From Erpobdella octoculata (taxonomy: Eukaryota; Annelida; Clitellata; Hirudinida; Erpobdellidae): DNA of 64,000 nucleotides. A program made the translations under genes and the position numbers. Positions 23,119 to 35,374 of the stretch are shown piece after piece (position 1 is the first letter of the stretch; every line of letters begins with the position of its first letter). The notes under the pieces are model-generated. The model did not search any database. It was not told where the DNA came from and saw only the letters and a list, made by a program, of their open reading frames with translations. The stretch spans positions 25,818,859 to 25,882,858 of the forward strand of contig OZ022246.1 in assembly GCA_963978895.1 (NCBI GenBank), written 5' to 3'.

Positions 23119-24801
23119 AGCCTTTTCATACTATTTTTGGACTATAAACGTTATCCTTAGTTGTAGTTTTTTGTTCAATAATACTATTTTTTAAATGATA
23201 AAACATTTCAGTCATTAAAGGTTAATTGCCGTAAAACTAAACAAAAAAAACACTTTTAAACAGTAAAAGAATTATTTTCATAATAGAACAGCTCTAAGGA
23301 AAACAAACATACAACAATTCTTTAGACTGAAATTATTCGACAAGAAAAAAGTTAAAAATAAAACATTAACATTTTCGTCGAAATCACAACAGGAAGCATT
23401 TTTAATGAAAGTTTATACTAGCACAATTGCAGGCGTTTTTGTTTTCATGAATATTTATTGGGACGTAATTTAGTTTTATTCAATAAATATGAAAAATAAT
23501 CTTGTCATTAGCCGGATGTTCTGCTTTATTTATGTTATGAGTTTTCAAAACCGATTATAAAAAAAAATGCATTTTATGTTTCTTCTGCATAAATATTATT
23601 TTTTAAATTGTTTAAACTTTGAATAACTTAAAATTAAAAAATTAAAAGCTTTAAAATGAATTAAAATCTAAAAAATACACTTAAAACAAATAGTTACTGG
23701 TTTTATTTTTTTATGAATAGTCAAATTTACATTCGCGGTTGATATTTAACTAATACTTCATTACATTTCCAATATCACTTCTATGAGTAAGTATGTCTGT
23801 GTAGATTTCCGTTCAGACATTACTTAATTGCTAGTTTGAAAATATTTCATTTGAACCACACTGTTCGAGCATGTTAACACATTGTACTAACATCTTAGTC
23901 GACTGAAAAACTCAGAAAACTGTTTAACGACTCACTCCATGCTAAGCTCAACTGGAAATTTTATTTTCTGCCCTTCGACTCTGAATGGCTAATTATTAGT
24001 AATCTTTTTCGATGATTTACCAATTTGGACAAATGTATAACAAGCGCTATTTTTATTTTATTTTGACATTATTAACTGATATGAATAAGACCACAAACAA
24101 AGTGTTCATTCAGAAAGCTTTTAAAACGTTCATTTATAATTGCAGTTGCGATTTCTAATGGAAAACAGCTTTACAGCTATTGCCCAGTCATTGCAAATTT
24201 TCTTGTTCATAAGGAAATTCTAATAGCATTTTTGCTCATAGAACAACATTTATCTCTAAATACAATTTTTAGTAAAACTAAACTAGAAACAAACAAGAAC
24301 AAAAATATCTCTTGGCATAAATTTACTAAAAAAGAAATCCGAGCATTCAAAAACATTTAAAAATGAAGCTTATAATCATCCAGTTTTGAGAATGTATTAG
24401 TACAAAGGTTGCACCAAAAATGTTCTGCTTATAAGTGTAAATAATTAAATAGTAACAGTTTTTTTTGAAGACACAGAAAATCAGGTCTTCATTTGTTTTA
24501 AGCAAATTGTTTGAACATTCGAAATTGTTCAATATCCACCACAATTTAAATAAACGTGCTGCTAGAAAACATAATCTTTTCAAATACTGCCATGACAAAA
24601 TGTTTGCAAACTAGAATCAACATAAACCATGCTTGGTAAAGTATTTACGAAGAAATATGGTGAAAAATACATTTTCTGAGCATTTCTCTTTGCTGATCTT
24701 TTTAAATTTTAAATAATTGATTTTTCATTATTGATTTTTAGAATTAAATTTTTAAAAATTAAAAATATTAAATTTAGAAAATCCGCCAATTCTCCCCATC
24801 A
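23119..24801. other. Spacer between genes 7 and 8
   Basis: AT-rich. An 83-codon minus-strand open frame at 24347-24598 has no signal peptide, CTLD, mucin or splice context and is not recognised. A GGCGTTTTTGTTTT stretch near 23432 may be a weak version of the upstream motif of genes 3, 5 and 6. Confidence 0.45.
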
Positions 24802-26748
24802 CTAAGATAACGAGACGTAGTCATTCTTCATGTTTTCTTTTTCCATCGCACTGTCAACAACACTCTTCAGTGCGATTTTACTGACAAAAACACTCTCCAA
24901 GTCATTGGCGTCGATTATATTTTCTGGTATGATTTTCACGTCTTGCGTGTTTTGTTTGTTGGCAGCAGGATCATTCGGCCAAAGAAGATTGATTGCCTCC
25001 AGTATCTTACTTGCAGTCCGCATACTATGTAAATTTAAATTTAAAAACCGGATTAGTTTTAATTTTTCATAAATAAACACAGAAAAAAATATACATATTA
25101 AAAAACGGAACGTTAAATATTAAAAACATTAATTATATATACATATATATTCAATAAAAACGGTTTAACGTGTAAAATTGTTAATTAAACCTTTTGCTAA
25201 AAACGACCAATTGAAAAACAACGGCTGCTATCATGAGGCCTGCTGTGAGTCCGATACAAATCCCGATTCCCAAATAAGAGAAGGAAATAAAAGAATCTGA
25301 AAACAGAAACCAACAACATTAATTTTTTTTTAATTTGATTATTATTTTTTTCTGTTCCTGTTTTATTAAACTTATGTTATTATTTAATGTTATTAAATGA
25401 CATGTTTGAACTTTTAAATTCAGTTAACAAAAAATTTAAAAAAAATAGCAAAACACCATGAAGAGCAAATATGCCTTTTTAATATTTTAGTGCTTGTCTC
25501 ACTTCTAACCATTTTTGGAATTGGTTGTTTTTGTCATGCCTGGTCCTGGTTTTTCTGGTAGCTTGATTTCTTGACTGGGTGTTGACGTATAAGTTAGCAA
25601 GTTTATGGATTCTGAAATGATTGTTGGAGTAGTTGTTTTTGTGGGTATGTAAACAAAAGTATTTCTAGGAGCTGTCTGGTAATTTGGTAAAGTTTGTGAT
25701 GTCGTTATTGGAGTTGATAAATATGTTGTTGTACTTGTTGCAGTTTCAACAATTGTTGTTGAGAGTTGAGTGAGAGCTTTTAAAAATGTTGTTGTTGTTA
25801 GAGTTGTTGAAGTGGAAGGCTGTGTTGTGACTTTAGGTGCTTCTGTTCAACAAACAATGAATCATAAAAAAATTTTTCAAGTTTAACGTAATTTGTTCCT
25901 TATAAAACAGTTGTATGTTTAATTTTAATTCTTTACAAATGACAAGAAAAAAAATCTTCCCTTGAAGTTTGAAATATCAACATAAACTATAATTTACCTT
26001 TCATGCAAACTACTGGATAGAAACTTAGAGGTATCATGTCTCTGTCAATGTACCAATTGAATGGATGAGTAGTACTAATAAAAAATGAGCTTTCTGTGTA
26101 AGCCATTTGTACTGTATTCCATTTTGTATATGTTGCTGCCAAATCTGTTCAATTGTATTTTAAACAATTAAAATAGGAAAAAAATTTAATTAACAGTTTT
26201 GAATACTATTTTTGTTAATTTGGCTAATTATCTAATATTGGTTATATCAAATTTTAAAAATTAATTAAAATCAATCACCGTTTGATTTCCACTTGTAAAC
26301 ACCATTCACGTATTTGAGATTCAGCATGCAGTACTTGTTCAATCGATCAAATCCCCACGTTTTGAACGCCTCAGTAACTGCATCTTGATAATCCTGGTTG
26401 TATATTTCTAAAAGAATCGCTCCATCTCCAGAGCATATGTCTACGGCATCAATGAGGTTTGTTGCGTAAGCTTCGTTTGTTGAAAAACAAACATTGATGT
26501 TGTAATTGCAATAATTGTAAGCGGAACATTTGTGAAGAACAGCTATCGTGAGCAAGAGTAACAAGATAACTGAAATTTAATATTTTAATTAGAGGAACAT
26601 TTTATAAATCGCTAAATTTAAAATATTTTACAGTTTTAATATCTTATTTACGTAAAACCTTAAACCAAATCACACAAAATCGATTCCAATAACTGACTTT
26701 TATTCTAAACAATTTAAGAAAATTATAAAACATACTTCTCTCCATCAT
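24802..26748 (-). CDS. Gene 8: single-CTLD mucin receptor with short tail
   Basis: Six exons: 26736-26748, 26279-26569, 25998-26144, 25510-25842, 25191-25296 and 24802-25024. They total 1113 nt (370 residues). Exon 1 encodes MMER plus one base. The signal peptide core is LLLLLTIAVLHKCSA. The CTLD runs to about 150 (DICSGDGAILLEIYNQDY, YCMLNLKYVNGVYKW, YTKWN, FNWY, VVCMK). The Thr-rich stalk covers 151-261. The TM exon reads SYLGIGICIGLTAGLMIAAV. The tail is only 74 residues and has a single recognisable tyrosine site, NDYVSLS, at the extreme C-terminus (Y-x-x-L). This minimal tail contrasts with the long tails of genes 7 and 10. It could act mainly in binding or endocytosis, or pair with a signalling partner. 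No charged TM residue that would suggest pairing is evident. Confidence 0.85.
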
Positions 26749-28469
26749 TTTGTAAACAATATTGAAGTTAACAAAAACCAATTCTTTACTTGTTCAGTTT
26801 AACTGATAAATTTTTTTTTTTAATAACTAGGGTAATTTCTTAAAAGCCTATTTGTCAAAATTTGTATATTTTCTTAATTGTATTGCCAAGGTAGCAAATT
26901 ATTCGACCGTTTTTATAACCAAAATATCGTGGCCATTTGTGCCAGGAAATCTATTAAGTAAAATAAACTCCAGACATGTAATAGCCATTCTCTATAAAGC
27001 AGCTACACCCGTTTTTACGCCATTAACATGAATGTAAATTGTACTATACTAGAATCCTTTGTCATAACACGTGATTTTTTTATTAGCATAATAATTGTGT
27101 GCTGGCTTTTAGCAGGACAGGTTTTTTTAATGTCTTTGTAGTTTACTCGTGATCAGAGACGTAAACTTTAAAAAAACGTCATTATTCACGTTATATGAGC
27201 CAGCTCCGTGATAAAAGTTTACATAAAAAAAACTGGCTCGTGTTAAAAATTGTAAATGTCATTTACTTTTTCTATCTTTTTCTTTGTAGCCTAGAAGTTA
27301 ACCTATTGACTAACTGCACATTAAATATTATCAAATTTTTAATTTTTTTCTCCAATTTTCACTTCATTTCTATCAAAATACGCCAGTAAATATAAACAGT
27401 CGGGTAAAGTGTAACGACTTCTAAAACATTTTGTTCTGTTTTTAAATTTTCAAAGCCATACTTTGTGTTATTAAAAAAGCATATTAATTTTTTCTATTTA
27501 AGTTTTAGCTCAAATTTTGAAACCTAAAATTTACTAATGAATGTTGAATTTCGTTGTTATAATAACTGCCACTACCTATTCAAGCCTTCACATAAACGCC
27601 CCCTATCACCAACACTTCAAAACATGTAAATCAAACAAAGCCTTGTACGTTTATTTTAAATACAAATTCGAAACTCTGGCCTACACATTGTAATAATTTA
27701 TTTTGACTTCTAACCTCCTGCCTACACATGAAAATACTTTTTTTAAGTTATAAACTCTTGCTTGCACATCATAATAATTTTGTTATTATGAGCAAATTGG
27801 TGTTCTTAAGTATAAATAGATGAAACTCTGTAAATTAAAACAACACATTTATCTAAAATAAACAAGTTGATGAGCTATTATTTAGTTAAGGAAATGTTCG
27901 GTTAAGTATAACAAGTTTTTAACAATTAAAATCTAAGTATTCTATTAATAGTTGAGATTGAGTTTTTAAATAAACAATTTGCTGACTAGTGTTAAAAAGT
28001 ATCGTCATGATAACCGTCACACTTTTTCAAGCCTTCGCATACACGATCTTCATCAACAACGCCTAGCATCAAACAATGCCTTAAAAAAATTAATGAAACA
28101 ATATTAAGCTTCTTGCCTACACATATAATAAAGGTTTTTTATTATTCTAAACACATCGGTGTTTATAGATATAAATGGATAAAACTCTGTAGTTTTAAAT
28201 GTTTTCAATAACTTAGTAACTACTTGTATCAACAGTTAACTCTGATAATAGATTGAATCAATTCTAAAGCAAATTGACTAAACCATCACATTTCTTTTAA
28301 ATCAAACAAATTACAAATTTTTTTTGGTAACCAATTGTTCTGCTGAACATGATATGTTTTTAATAATTAAAACTAATAATTTTCTAATAAAGCAGATGTT
28401 GTGAGCAAATAAATTCTATAATTATTTAAATAGTTTTGTTTTTCATGAATGTTTGATTTTTGTCAATTA
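26749..28469. other. Spacer between genes 8 and 9 with a diverged repeat
   Basis: A block around 27560-27850 (AAGCCTTCACATAAACGCCC, later AGATGAAACTCTGTA) recurs in diverged form at 28000-28190. Inside the first block, three units of about 45 bp at 27675-27790 share a CCTACACAT-type start. No gene 9 TM or tail exon was found downstream of its stop. Confidence 0.5.
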
Positions 28470-30640
28470 TCAGTCAGAAGTAGTATTTGTCATCAGAAAA
28501 TGTGTGGATATAGTTGTTGATGTTGTTGAACTAGATGTTGATGAAGAAAACTCATTTGATGATGTTGCTACCAATGTTGTTGTAATTGTGCTTTGTGGCT
28601 TCTCAGTTGGTTTGCTTGCTGCAGTTGAAGTAGATGTTGGCAAATATGTTGGTGAAGTTGTCGAAACAAGTGATGTTGTTGAAGTTGTAGTTGAAGTCAC
28701 ATAATTTTGATTTGTTGTAATAGTTGTCTCTGTTGTACGTGTTGGCTCTGCTGGTAAATTATTTGGTGTAATTGAGGCTGGAGTTGTTGTGGACAAACTT
28801 GGAGATGGATTTGACTGCATTAATTCTGAATTTAAGGTTGTTGTTTGGGTTGTTGTTGCAGAAGGAATTTTAATTGATAGATAAGATTCAATGCTTATAG
28901 ATGTGTTGTTTGAAGATATGTCGGTTGTTCCGTTTGATAGAGTTTTAGCAGAAGTCAGAATAATTGTTGATGTTATTGTTGATAATGACTTTGGTGTTGA
29001 AGAAAACTCTTCATTATTTGCTGTCTTAGTTGTTTTCGTTGTACTAGTTGACTCTACAGGTTGTTGATTTGATGTAATAGTAGTTGTTGAAAAAAACGTT
29101 GGCTGTAATAAAGTTGATGTTGATATAGTTGTTGTTGTCTTCACAATTTCAGTTGTGTTGTTTGAAGTTTCCTCATGTGTCTTATTTGAAGTTGTTGTCG
29201 TTGACATATTCTCATCTGGTTGTGTTGTCGTTTTAGTTGATTCTGTGATATTTGCTGGGTTATCAGGAGAGTCATTTAATAGAGTAGTTGTTACTGTTGG
29301 CAAACCTGGAGATGACGCTGATCGATATAAACTCGGTGTTGATGCCGTTGCTGTTACAGATGGAATCACATCCGATTGTTCTCCACTTGTACTTATTGTT
29401 GTTCTACCTGAAGGTCGTGCTTGCGATTCGTTTGCTACAGTTGCAATTGTCAACAAATGTAGCAATGAGATTGTCGAAAATATATCTTCTGGTTTTGATG
29501 TTGTTAATCTGAATATGTGTGAAGATGCTGCTGCAGTTGGTAAATAAAAAACAGTTGTTGTTGAAGTCATTCTGTAGCTTGCAAAGGTTTGTTTAGTAGT
29601 TGTTGAAGTTTGTGTTGTTGTGGTTAAAGTTTTTGTTGTAGTTGTTGGAAATTTTCTACTTGTCCATATTGTTGTAGTTGTTTGAGTTGAAGTTAAAGGA
29701 ATAGTTGTAGGCGGAATAGCTTTGTTAATATAACAACACAATTTTGTATTTAATAGCTTTTTAATAATTTGAGTTTTTTAGCTAATTATTTAAATAAATT
29801 ATTAAAATTTACCTTTCATGCATAAAACAGGACGAAACATTGATGGGGACATATCTGTTTCAATGAACCAGTTGAATGGATCCGATGTACTTATAAAAAA
29901 CGTGGTTTCAGCATAATGAGATTGGGTTCTGTTCCAGTGTGTATATATTGCCTGTGTACCTGTATTATTAGAAATAATTTACCTGATATTTTTAAAAACA
30001 TAAAATAATTATGATTTATGCAACAATAAATAGTTGTAGTAATGGATGTCGACTGTATAATTGTTGCTTCAATATTATGATAGATAAGATTGTACATAAC
30101 TAGTTAGCCATATTAGTTAGTTATTGTTTTTTCAACCATACACAATTATTATGTTAAAATGTTTTGACAATTAATTGAACTAAAACTATTGACTAAACTA
30201 ATAAATAGCAAATTTCTTTCATGCGAAATAGCCAAATTACCATTTGATTGCCACTTATGTAGGCCGTTCACGTATTTCAGATTCAGAAAACAAAATGTCT
30301 TCTCGTCAAATGTCCAGTTTGTAAACGCCTTAGCAACGGCATCCTGATAATCTTGGTCGTATATTTCCAAGAGAATGCCTTGATCTCCAGCACATATATC
30401 TCTGGCATCAATGAGATTTGTGGCAAAACCATCGTTTGTGAAGAAACACATATTGATGTTGTCATCGCAGTAACTGTACGAAGAGCATTTGTGTAGCATG
30501 GCTATTGTAAGCAGCAGGAACAAGGTTTCTAAACGATTTTTGAATTGTGAAATGTTACTTTCTTAAATTTTAATTTATATGTATTAGCTAAAACATTTTT
30601 TCTAGGACAAACCAAACATAGATAACTTACTTTTTGACAT
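28470..30640 (-). CDS. Gene 9: secreted CTLD-mucin without TM
   Basis: Four exons: 30631-30640, 30241-30528, 29813-29959 and 28470-29719. They total 1695 nt (564 residues). Exon 1 encodes MSK plus one base. The signal core is LFLLLTIAMLHKCSS. The CTLD runs to about 148 (DICAGDQGILLEIYDQDY, FCFLNLKYVNGLHKW, YTHWN, FNWF, VLCMK). The last exon encodes about 416 residues of Thr/Ser-rich mucin sequence. It ends with TNTTSD at a stop, with no TM segment, no GPI-type hydrophobic tail and no consensus donor near its end. A short run, SLLHLLTIATV, sits inside the mucin but is too short and polar-flanked for a TM. The intron chain is in phase throughout. The protein is most simply a secreted mucin-lectin, the only long one in the array. 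A hidden downstream TM exon cannot be fully excluded without transcripts. Confidence 0.82.
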
Positions 30641-31745
30641 ATCTGCACAAGACCAATTTCAACAGCTGGACCACGTTATGTTTCAAGTGTTTCTTTTCTA
30701 GTTATATTTTATTCTTGCGCAATACTGTTTTGAATTTATGTGAGAAACAAATTATGCTAAACAAAAACAACAGAAGCTCATTTAAAAATATCAGCCCTTT
30801 TTAGATTAAATAGTCGGTAATTTCTCTCTATTATTATTCTAAAAGCAAGCTACTTCTGCATATTCAATTTGTTTGTATTGTTGAGCTCTAGCTATGAATG
30901 GTACTTAGTTGAATTTAGAAAGAGCTGAAGGAATAATCTATATATAAATTGCAATTTTGTAGCACAAATAAAAAAAGCTGATATTGTTTGGTTCAACATT
31001 TAAAAATGTTATCTGCAAGACATTTTTTTATTACTTTTTAAAACAAATTAATTTAAAATTTATAATATAAGCAATTAAGATAAAGATATATTTTTTACAA
31101 CTTTTCCATTTTTTATGTATTCAATTGACTTCATATCTTAATTTTTATATTATCATAAGCATGTAAGTTATTTTTGTTTTGGGCTATCACTCAATTGATT
31201 AAAAACGTTTCAAATTAGAACAATTCCAAAGTTAATTTTGGTTTTTGTTCATAACTTGTGGTAGTTTTTTACTGTTTATTAAACAAATCTTTTGAAAAAA
31301 TTTAAAATTGTTTTTTTAGTTACTGTAAAAAATACATTTCATGTTTGAGATTCAATTTCAAACTGTGCTTACTGAAATTAAACTATTTGTTCTAATAGAC
31401 AAGCAAATTATTAGCAGTTGAATATTTATAACTTGAAAAAATGTATCAAAACTGGTTTTTGACCCAAAAACCTAATTTCACAAAAATTTATTTTCACAAA
31501 ACAATCAAACTCTATTGAAAAGTTATTAAAAAATTGAAAACAATACATTTTATTATGCTTTTTTAGTTTTCATATTGCAGATAAAATCATTTGCAAAAAC
31601 AATAATTGACAATTATTGTTTCAAGTTATTTTAGAAAAAATTAACTTTAAAATAATGTTTATTAGTTCAACTGACAAGTGTGTTTTTTGTTTGAAACCAG
31701 AAAAATTGGTTTCTAACAAAAACAATCAAACTAATATCGTTTTAT
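30641..31745. other. Spacer between genes 9 and 10
   Basis: AT-rich, with many short poly-A/T runs. I see no exon, repeat or regulatory element that I can support. Confidence 0.5.
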
Positions 31746-34357
31746 TTATTTATTTTTTCCACTTTCATTGTTGCTATAATGTACCATGAGGTTTTCACAA
31801 TTAACCCCTACAGTGTTGTTGGTTTCCTGAGAACTTTTTAGTGGGTTTGCGTAGCCAGTATTTATATCCTTAACAGGGTTGACCTTACAATTTGGATTTA
31901 CGTAATGTTTGATTGAAGATGGCATGCTCTGAATATTTTCGTATGGAGTTGGTCTTGAACTTGGGTTTCCTACATTTGTAATTGGAAATGTATATAGGAT
32001 TAATATAATTTAGAGTAGATTTGAAATTGTTTAGTTGTGTTATAAAATAAACAAATTAGTCTAATTCGAATTCAAGTTAATACCGTGTAAATTCATGTAG
32101 TCTTCATCAGTTTCATTTGAACCATCATTATAACCCAGGTTAACATATGGTTGTTGGTCAGAAATTCTTGAAGATTGGCTTGGGCTGTGATGTGAGTTAG
32201 CATGCTGGGAATTTCCTAAACAATGGCTTGGACTAGTATCTAAGTTAGCATAGTAGTCCTGGCTAATATCTCTTAAAGGATAACTTGGAGTATCGTTTAG
32301 TGGAGACTGGTTAGGAGAATTGCTCAGAACGGCAGTTGAATGAGAACTTTGAGTAGATCTCATTGAATCTGACAAAAATTTAGGTTTGCAAGATTAAACG
32401 AGGTATGCACTCTCATTAGTCTTTATTAATATTATAAAATGATTTAAATGAGGTAAACAAAATAAAATTGTCACCTGTTCTAGTGTCGCAAATGTTTGAA
32501 GATGAAGGTGAGTCAATACATTTTTGACAAATATTCTGTGAAATTTTACTGGTTAGGTTTTTTAATTTTCCTTTTTTACCTAAATAAATTAAGCCAACTA
32601 TGCTGAAAACGATGAGTATGCTAGGAATTCCTACTCCAAGTATCAATTGCAAAGATGGAAAATCTGAAAACATAATTAAAACATTCAATACGTTTTACTA
32701 GTTTATTGTTTTCATTTCACTTTTATAACTTTGAAAAATCAGCTTTTTAAAAAAAGCAGTGAGCTATTAAAACGTCAGTTTTATTTCTGACATAACAATA
32801 CAAATTTTGGCATGATTTCACATATGCAGTCATGTAAGTCTAGGATTTTAGTTTAGATTGGAAAAACTAAAATTAAAATACAAAATAAGGCTGTAAACCT
32901 GCATTTTTCAAGCAGAATTGTAAATTTATACCTATTTAGTTGGTACAACTCAGGATAACATTTTAAAAATACTATAACAAACCCTTTTGTTTGAAGAAAT
33001 TTTCTAATACTCACTTTACACCAGGCATGGTTTTGGTTGACCCATGGGATGGGCTGGGTCTGGTTCAATGTTTTGACACATGCGTTATTTGGGTTGGGTT
33101 AGGTTGATAAAAATTAGAAAAAAACTTCAACGAAAAAAACATTTCAACTGCGGGTTAAGTTGAGTTGGGTTAGATCAGGTGGATCGGGTTGGGTTGGGTT
33201 GGGTCGCCAAAATAGACCCATGTCCAGCTCTGCTTCAGACTGGTTTTTAACTACCTTTAGATGTATCCGATGGATGTTGAGTTGATTGAGTCTCTATTAC
33301 TTTGGAATTATTAGTAATCATGTTTTTAGCAGCAGTAGTAGCTGTAGTTGTAGTGTTAGTTGTTGAAGTAGTAGTAGTTGTTGAATTATCAGTGGCTGGC
33401 GTGGTAAACATAGTTGTTGTTACTGTTGGTATGGTAGTAGTAGTTTTTGTGGGTGAAGTAACAGTAGTAGTTGTTCGTAGTATGGTAGTAGTAGTAGTAG
33501 TAGTAGTCGTTGTTGTTGTTGTTGTTGTTGTGGTAATACTGTTTGTTTGTATTGCTTGTGCTGAGTGTGATTCAAGTTAAATATAAGTTGATATCAATCT
33601 AAGTTATTATTTTATCTTAAAAATGTTAATTGACAACTTGTTTAATCACGCAATTCTATAAATACAAATAAAATAAAAAAAATACTTTTCATGCAGAGAA
33701 GTAACTCAGATGAGCTGCTGATATCTTTATCAAAATACCAGTTGAACGGATCGGTAGCGCCGATAAAGAACTTTGTTTCAGAGTATAGTGTGCCAGTGCT
33801 ATTCCATTGAAAATAAGTGGCAACAGTCTCTGTACATTAGAATAAAACGCAAAATGTAATATGGCTTATAAACAGAAATATTTTTAAAAATTTCACATTA
33901 TATTGATCACTACCTACTAGATTAAAAATACTATTATAGCAACACACAAATTATTTTAGAAGTTTTAAATAAAAGTTTCTAAAACATATTCACCTGTCGT
34001 TATCCATCGGAAAATATTTCCATCGTATTTCAAATTCAACCATGCAAACTTGCTTATGTAACTAGAGCCCCAACTAACAAAAGCTTTCATGACTGCATCT
34101 TGATAGCTCTTGTTGTAAATTTCAAGGAGAATGCTAACTTCTCCAGCACATATATCTTGAGCATCTGTTAAGGTTGATGCAAACCCATCGAGGGTGAAGA
34201 AGCAAACATTGAGGCTTTTCTCGCAGTAGCTATGAGAATCGCTTGCACACAGTGGAGCCAAAGTGACCAATATCAATAAAGATTCTGTAAAGTTAAAATC
34301 ATTAAAAAAATAGTTATTGTGAATAAAACACAAAACTAACAGCTTACGTAATAGCAT
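31746..34357 (-). CDS. Gene 10: single-CTLD mucin receptor with seven Y-x-N sites
   Basis: Seven exons: 34348-34357, 33994-34284, 33686-33829, 33255-33560, 32475-32663, 32084-32368 and 31746-31969. They total 1449 nt (482 residues). The start is the ATG at 34355-34357 (MLL plus one base); an upstream in-frame TTG would extend it, but ATG is preferred. The CTLD runs to about 148 (DICAGEVSILLEIYNKSY, FAWLNLKYDGNIFRW, YFQWN, FNWY, LLCMK). It is the most divergent single-CTLD copy and lacks the Cys before the WLNLKY core. A strongly poly-Thr stalk covers 149-250. The TM is about 254-275, in a longer exon that also encodes the first tail part, so its junction is phase 1 rather than 2. Tail sites are YANL, YVNL, YMNL, YENI, YVNP, YANP and YSNN: seven Y-x-N words, four of them also Y-x-x-L/I. 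Confidence 0.85.
33020..33225. repeat. Degenerate TTGGG-rich tract in gene 10 intron
   Basis: On the plus strand, repeated GGGTTGGGTTGGGTT words with variants (GGGTTAAGTTGAGTTGGG) fill the intron before the stalk exon. This is unusually G-rich for the window. It could be an interstitial degenerate satellite or part of a repeat element. No coding potential. Confidence 0.6.
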
Positions 34358-35374
34358 GACAGAGCCTGCCAAACATTAAACTAAACCAGCTTATTTTCTC
34401 TTCCATCCAGTAGAAATTAACAAAAACTAGATTTGCTTACTCATGAGATTTTTCCAACACAAGTTACAAGTCACTTCTTGCGAGTTTTTTATTCTTATTT
34501 ACAACCCTAGCAGTTTTTAAAACTCATTCTTAATATGTATCCGTTTTTGTTGTTACAATACTGCACGTTTATTATTTATGATTTGCTTAAAAACCACGGA
34601 ACTCCCCCATCAGTGTTGAGGATTTAACCTTTTAATTGGCACGTAAATTTTGCGTTATTTTGGTCGGAACTATCATAGTAAATACACAATGACATGTACT
34701 AGTTCTCCTTTCATTAGCTTTGAGAACTAGATAGTAAAATAAATCTACCTGGCTAATGGCGAGCCAGTCCCAAGCCTGGATAAAGGAGGAAGAAAATGAG
34801 CAGGGTTAAATTATAATGTGCGACAGGAAACACATTGGTATTTCGTATATAAGTATGTACTGCTGATTTAGTTTTAAAACACAGTGTGTAGAGGATTTCA
34901 CGATTTCTGACGCTCTCCCCGGATTTGACTGTCAACGCTTTTAAAAATCAAATCTTAATTAAAACATGACTGAATAATATTTATAGCGATCATTAATCAA
35001 TCTTAATTTTTAAACTGGAAGCTAAATAAAATCTAAAAATACACTTTCAGCGCTTTATGCTATATATAAAACAGTCATCGTTGAATTTCAAGTCTTTGTA
35101 AAATTTTAAACTCAGTTTTCTTAAAATATTTTCAATTTAAAAAAAAATCCTTTGAACAATTTTTAAAACGTAATTTTTTATACAAAAAAACGTTTTGTTA
35201 TAATTTAGCCAGGTGAAAAATTGATTAACCGATTAAAATTTAAAATCAAATTAAAACATTCGAACTGAATTAGTAAAAAAAACAAACTTGAATTAGCAGA
35301 ACAAAATAATTTTTCAACTAAAATTCAATTATAAGAAAATTCTCTGGTTTAATGTTCACATGTAAGAATGCGAT
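34358..35374. other. Spacer between genes 10 and 11
   Basis: This marks the boundary between the single-CTLD and double-CTLD halves of the array. No exon or repeat seen. A 60-codon minus-strand open frame at 34753-34935 is unrecognised. Confidence 0.5.

Noticed and set aside
24347..24598. 83-codon minus-strand open frame between genes 7 and 8
   Set aside because: No signal peptide, family motif or splice context, and of a length expected by chance in a long spacer.
29460..29520. Hydrophobic run in the gene 9 mucin exon as a TM segment
   Set aside because: About 12 residues, broken by polar residues, with mucin sequence continuing for hundreds of residues after it.
34355..34372. Longer gene 10 N-terminus from an upstream in-frame TTG
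   Set aside because: Non-ATG start; the ATG at 34357 gives a short first exon like all other single-CTLD genes.
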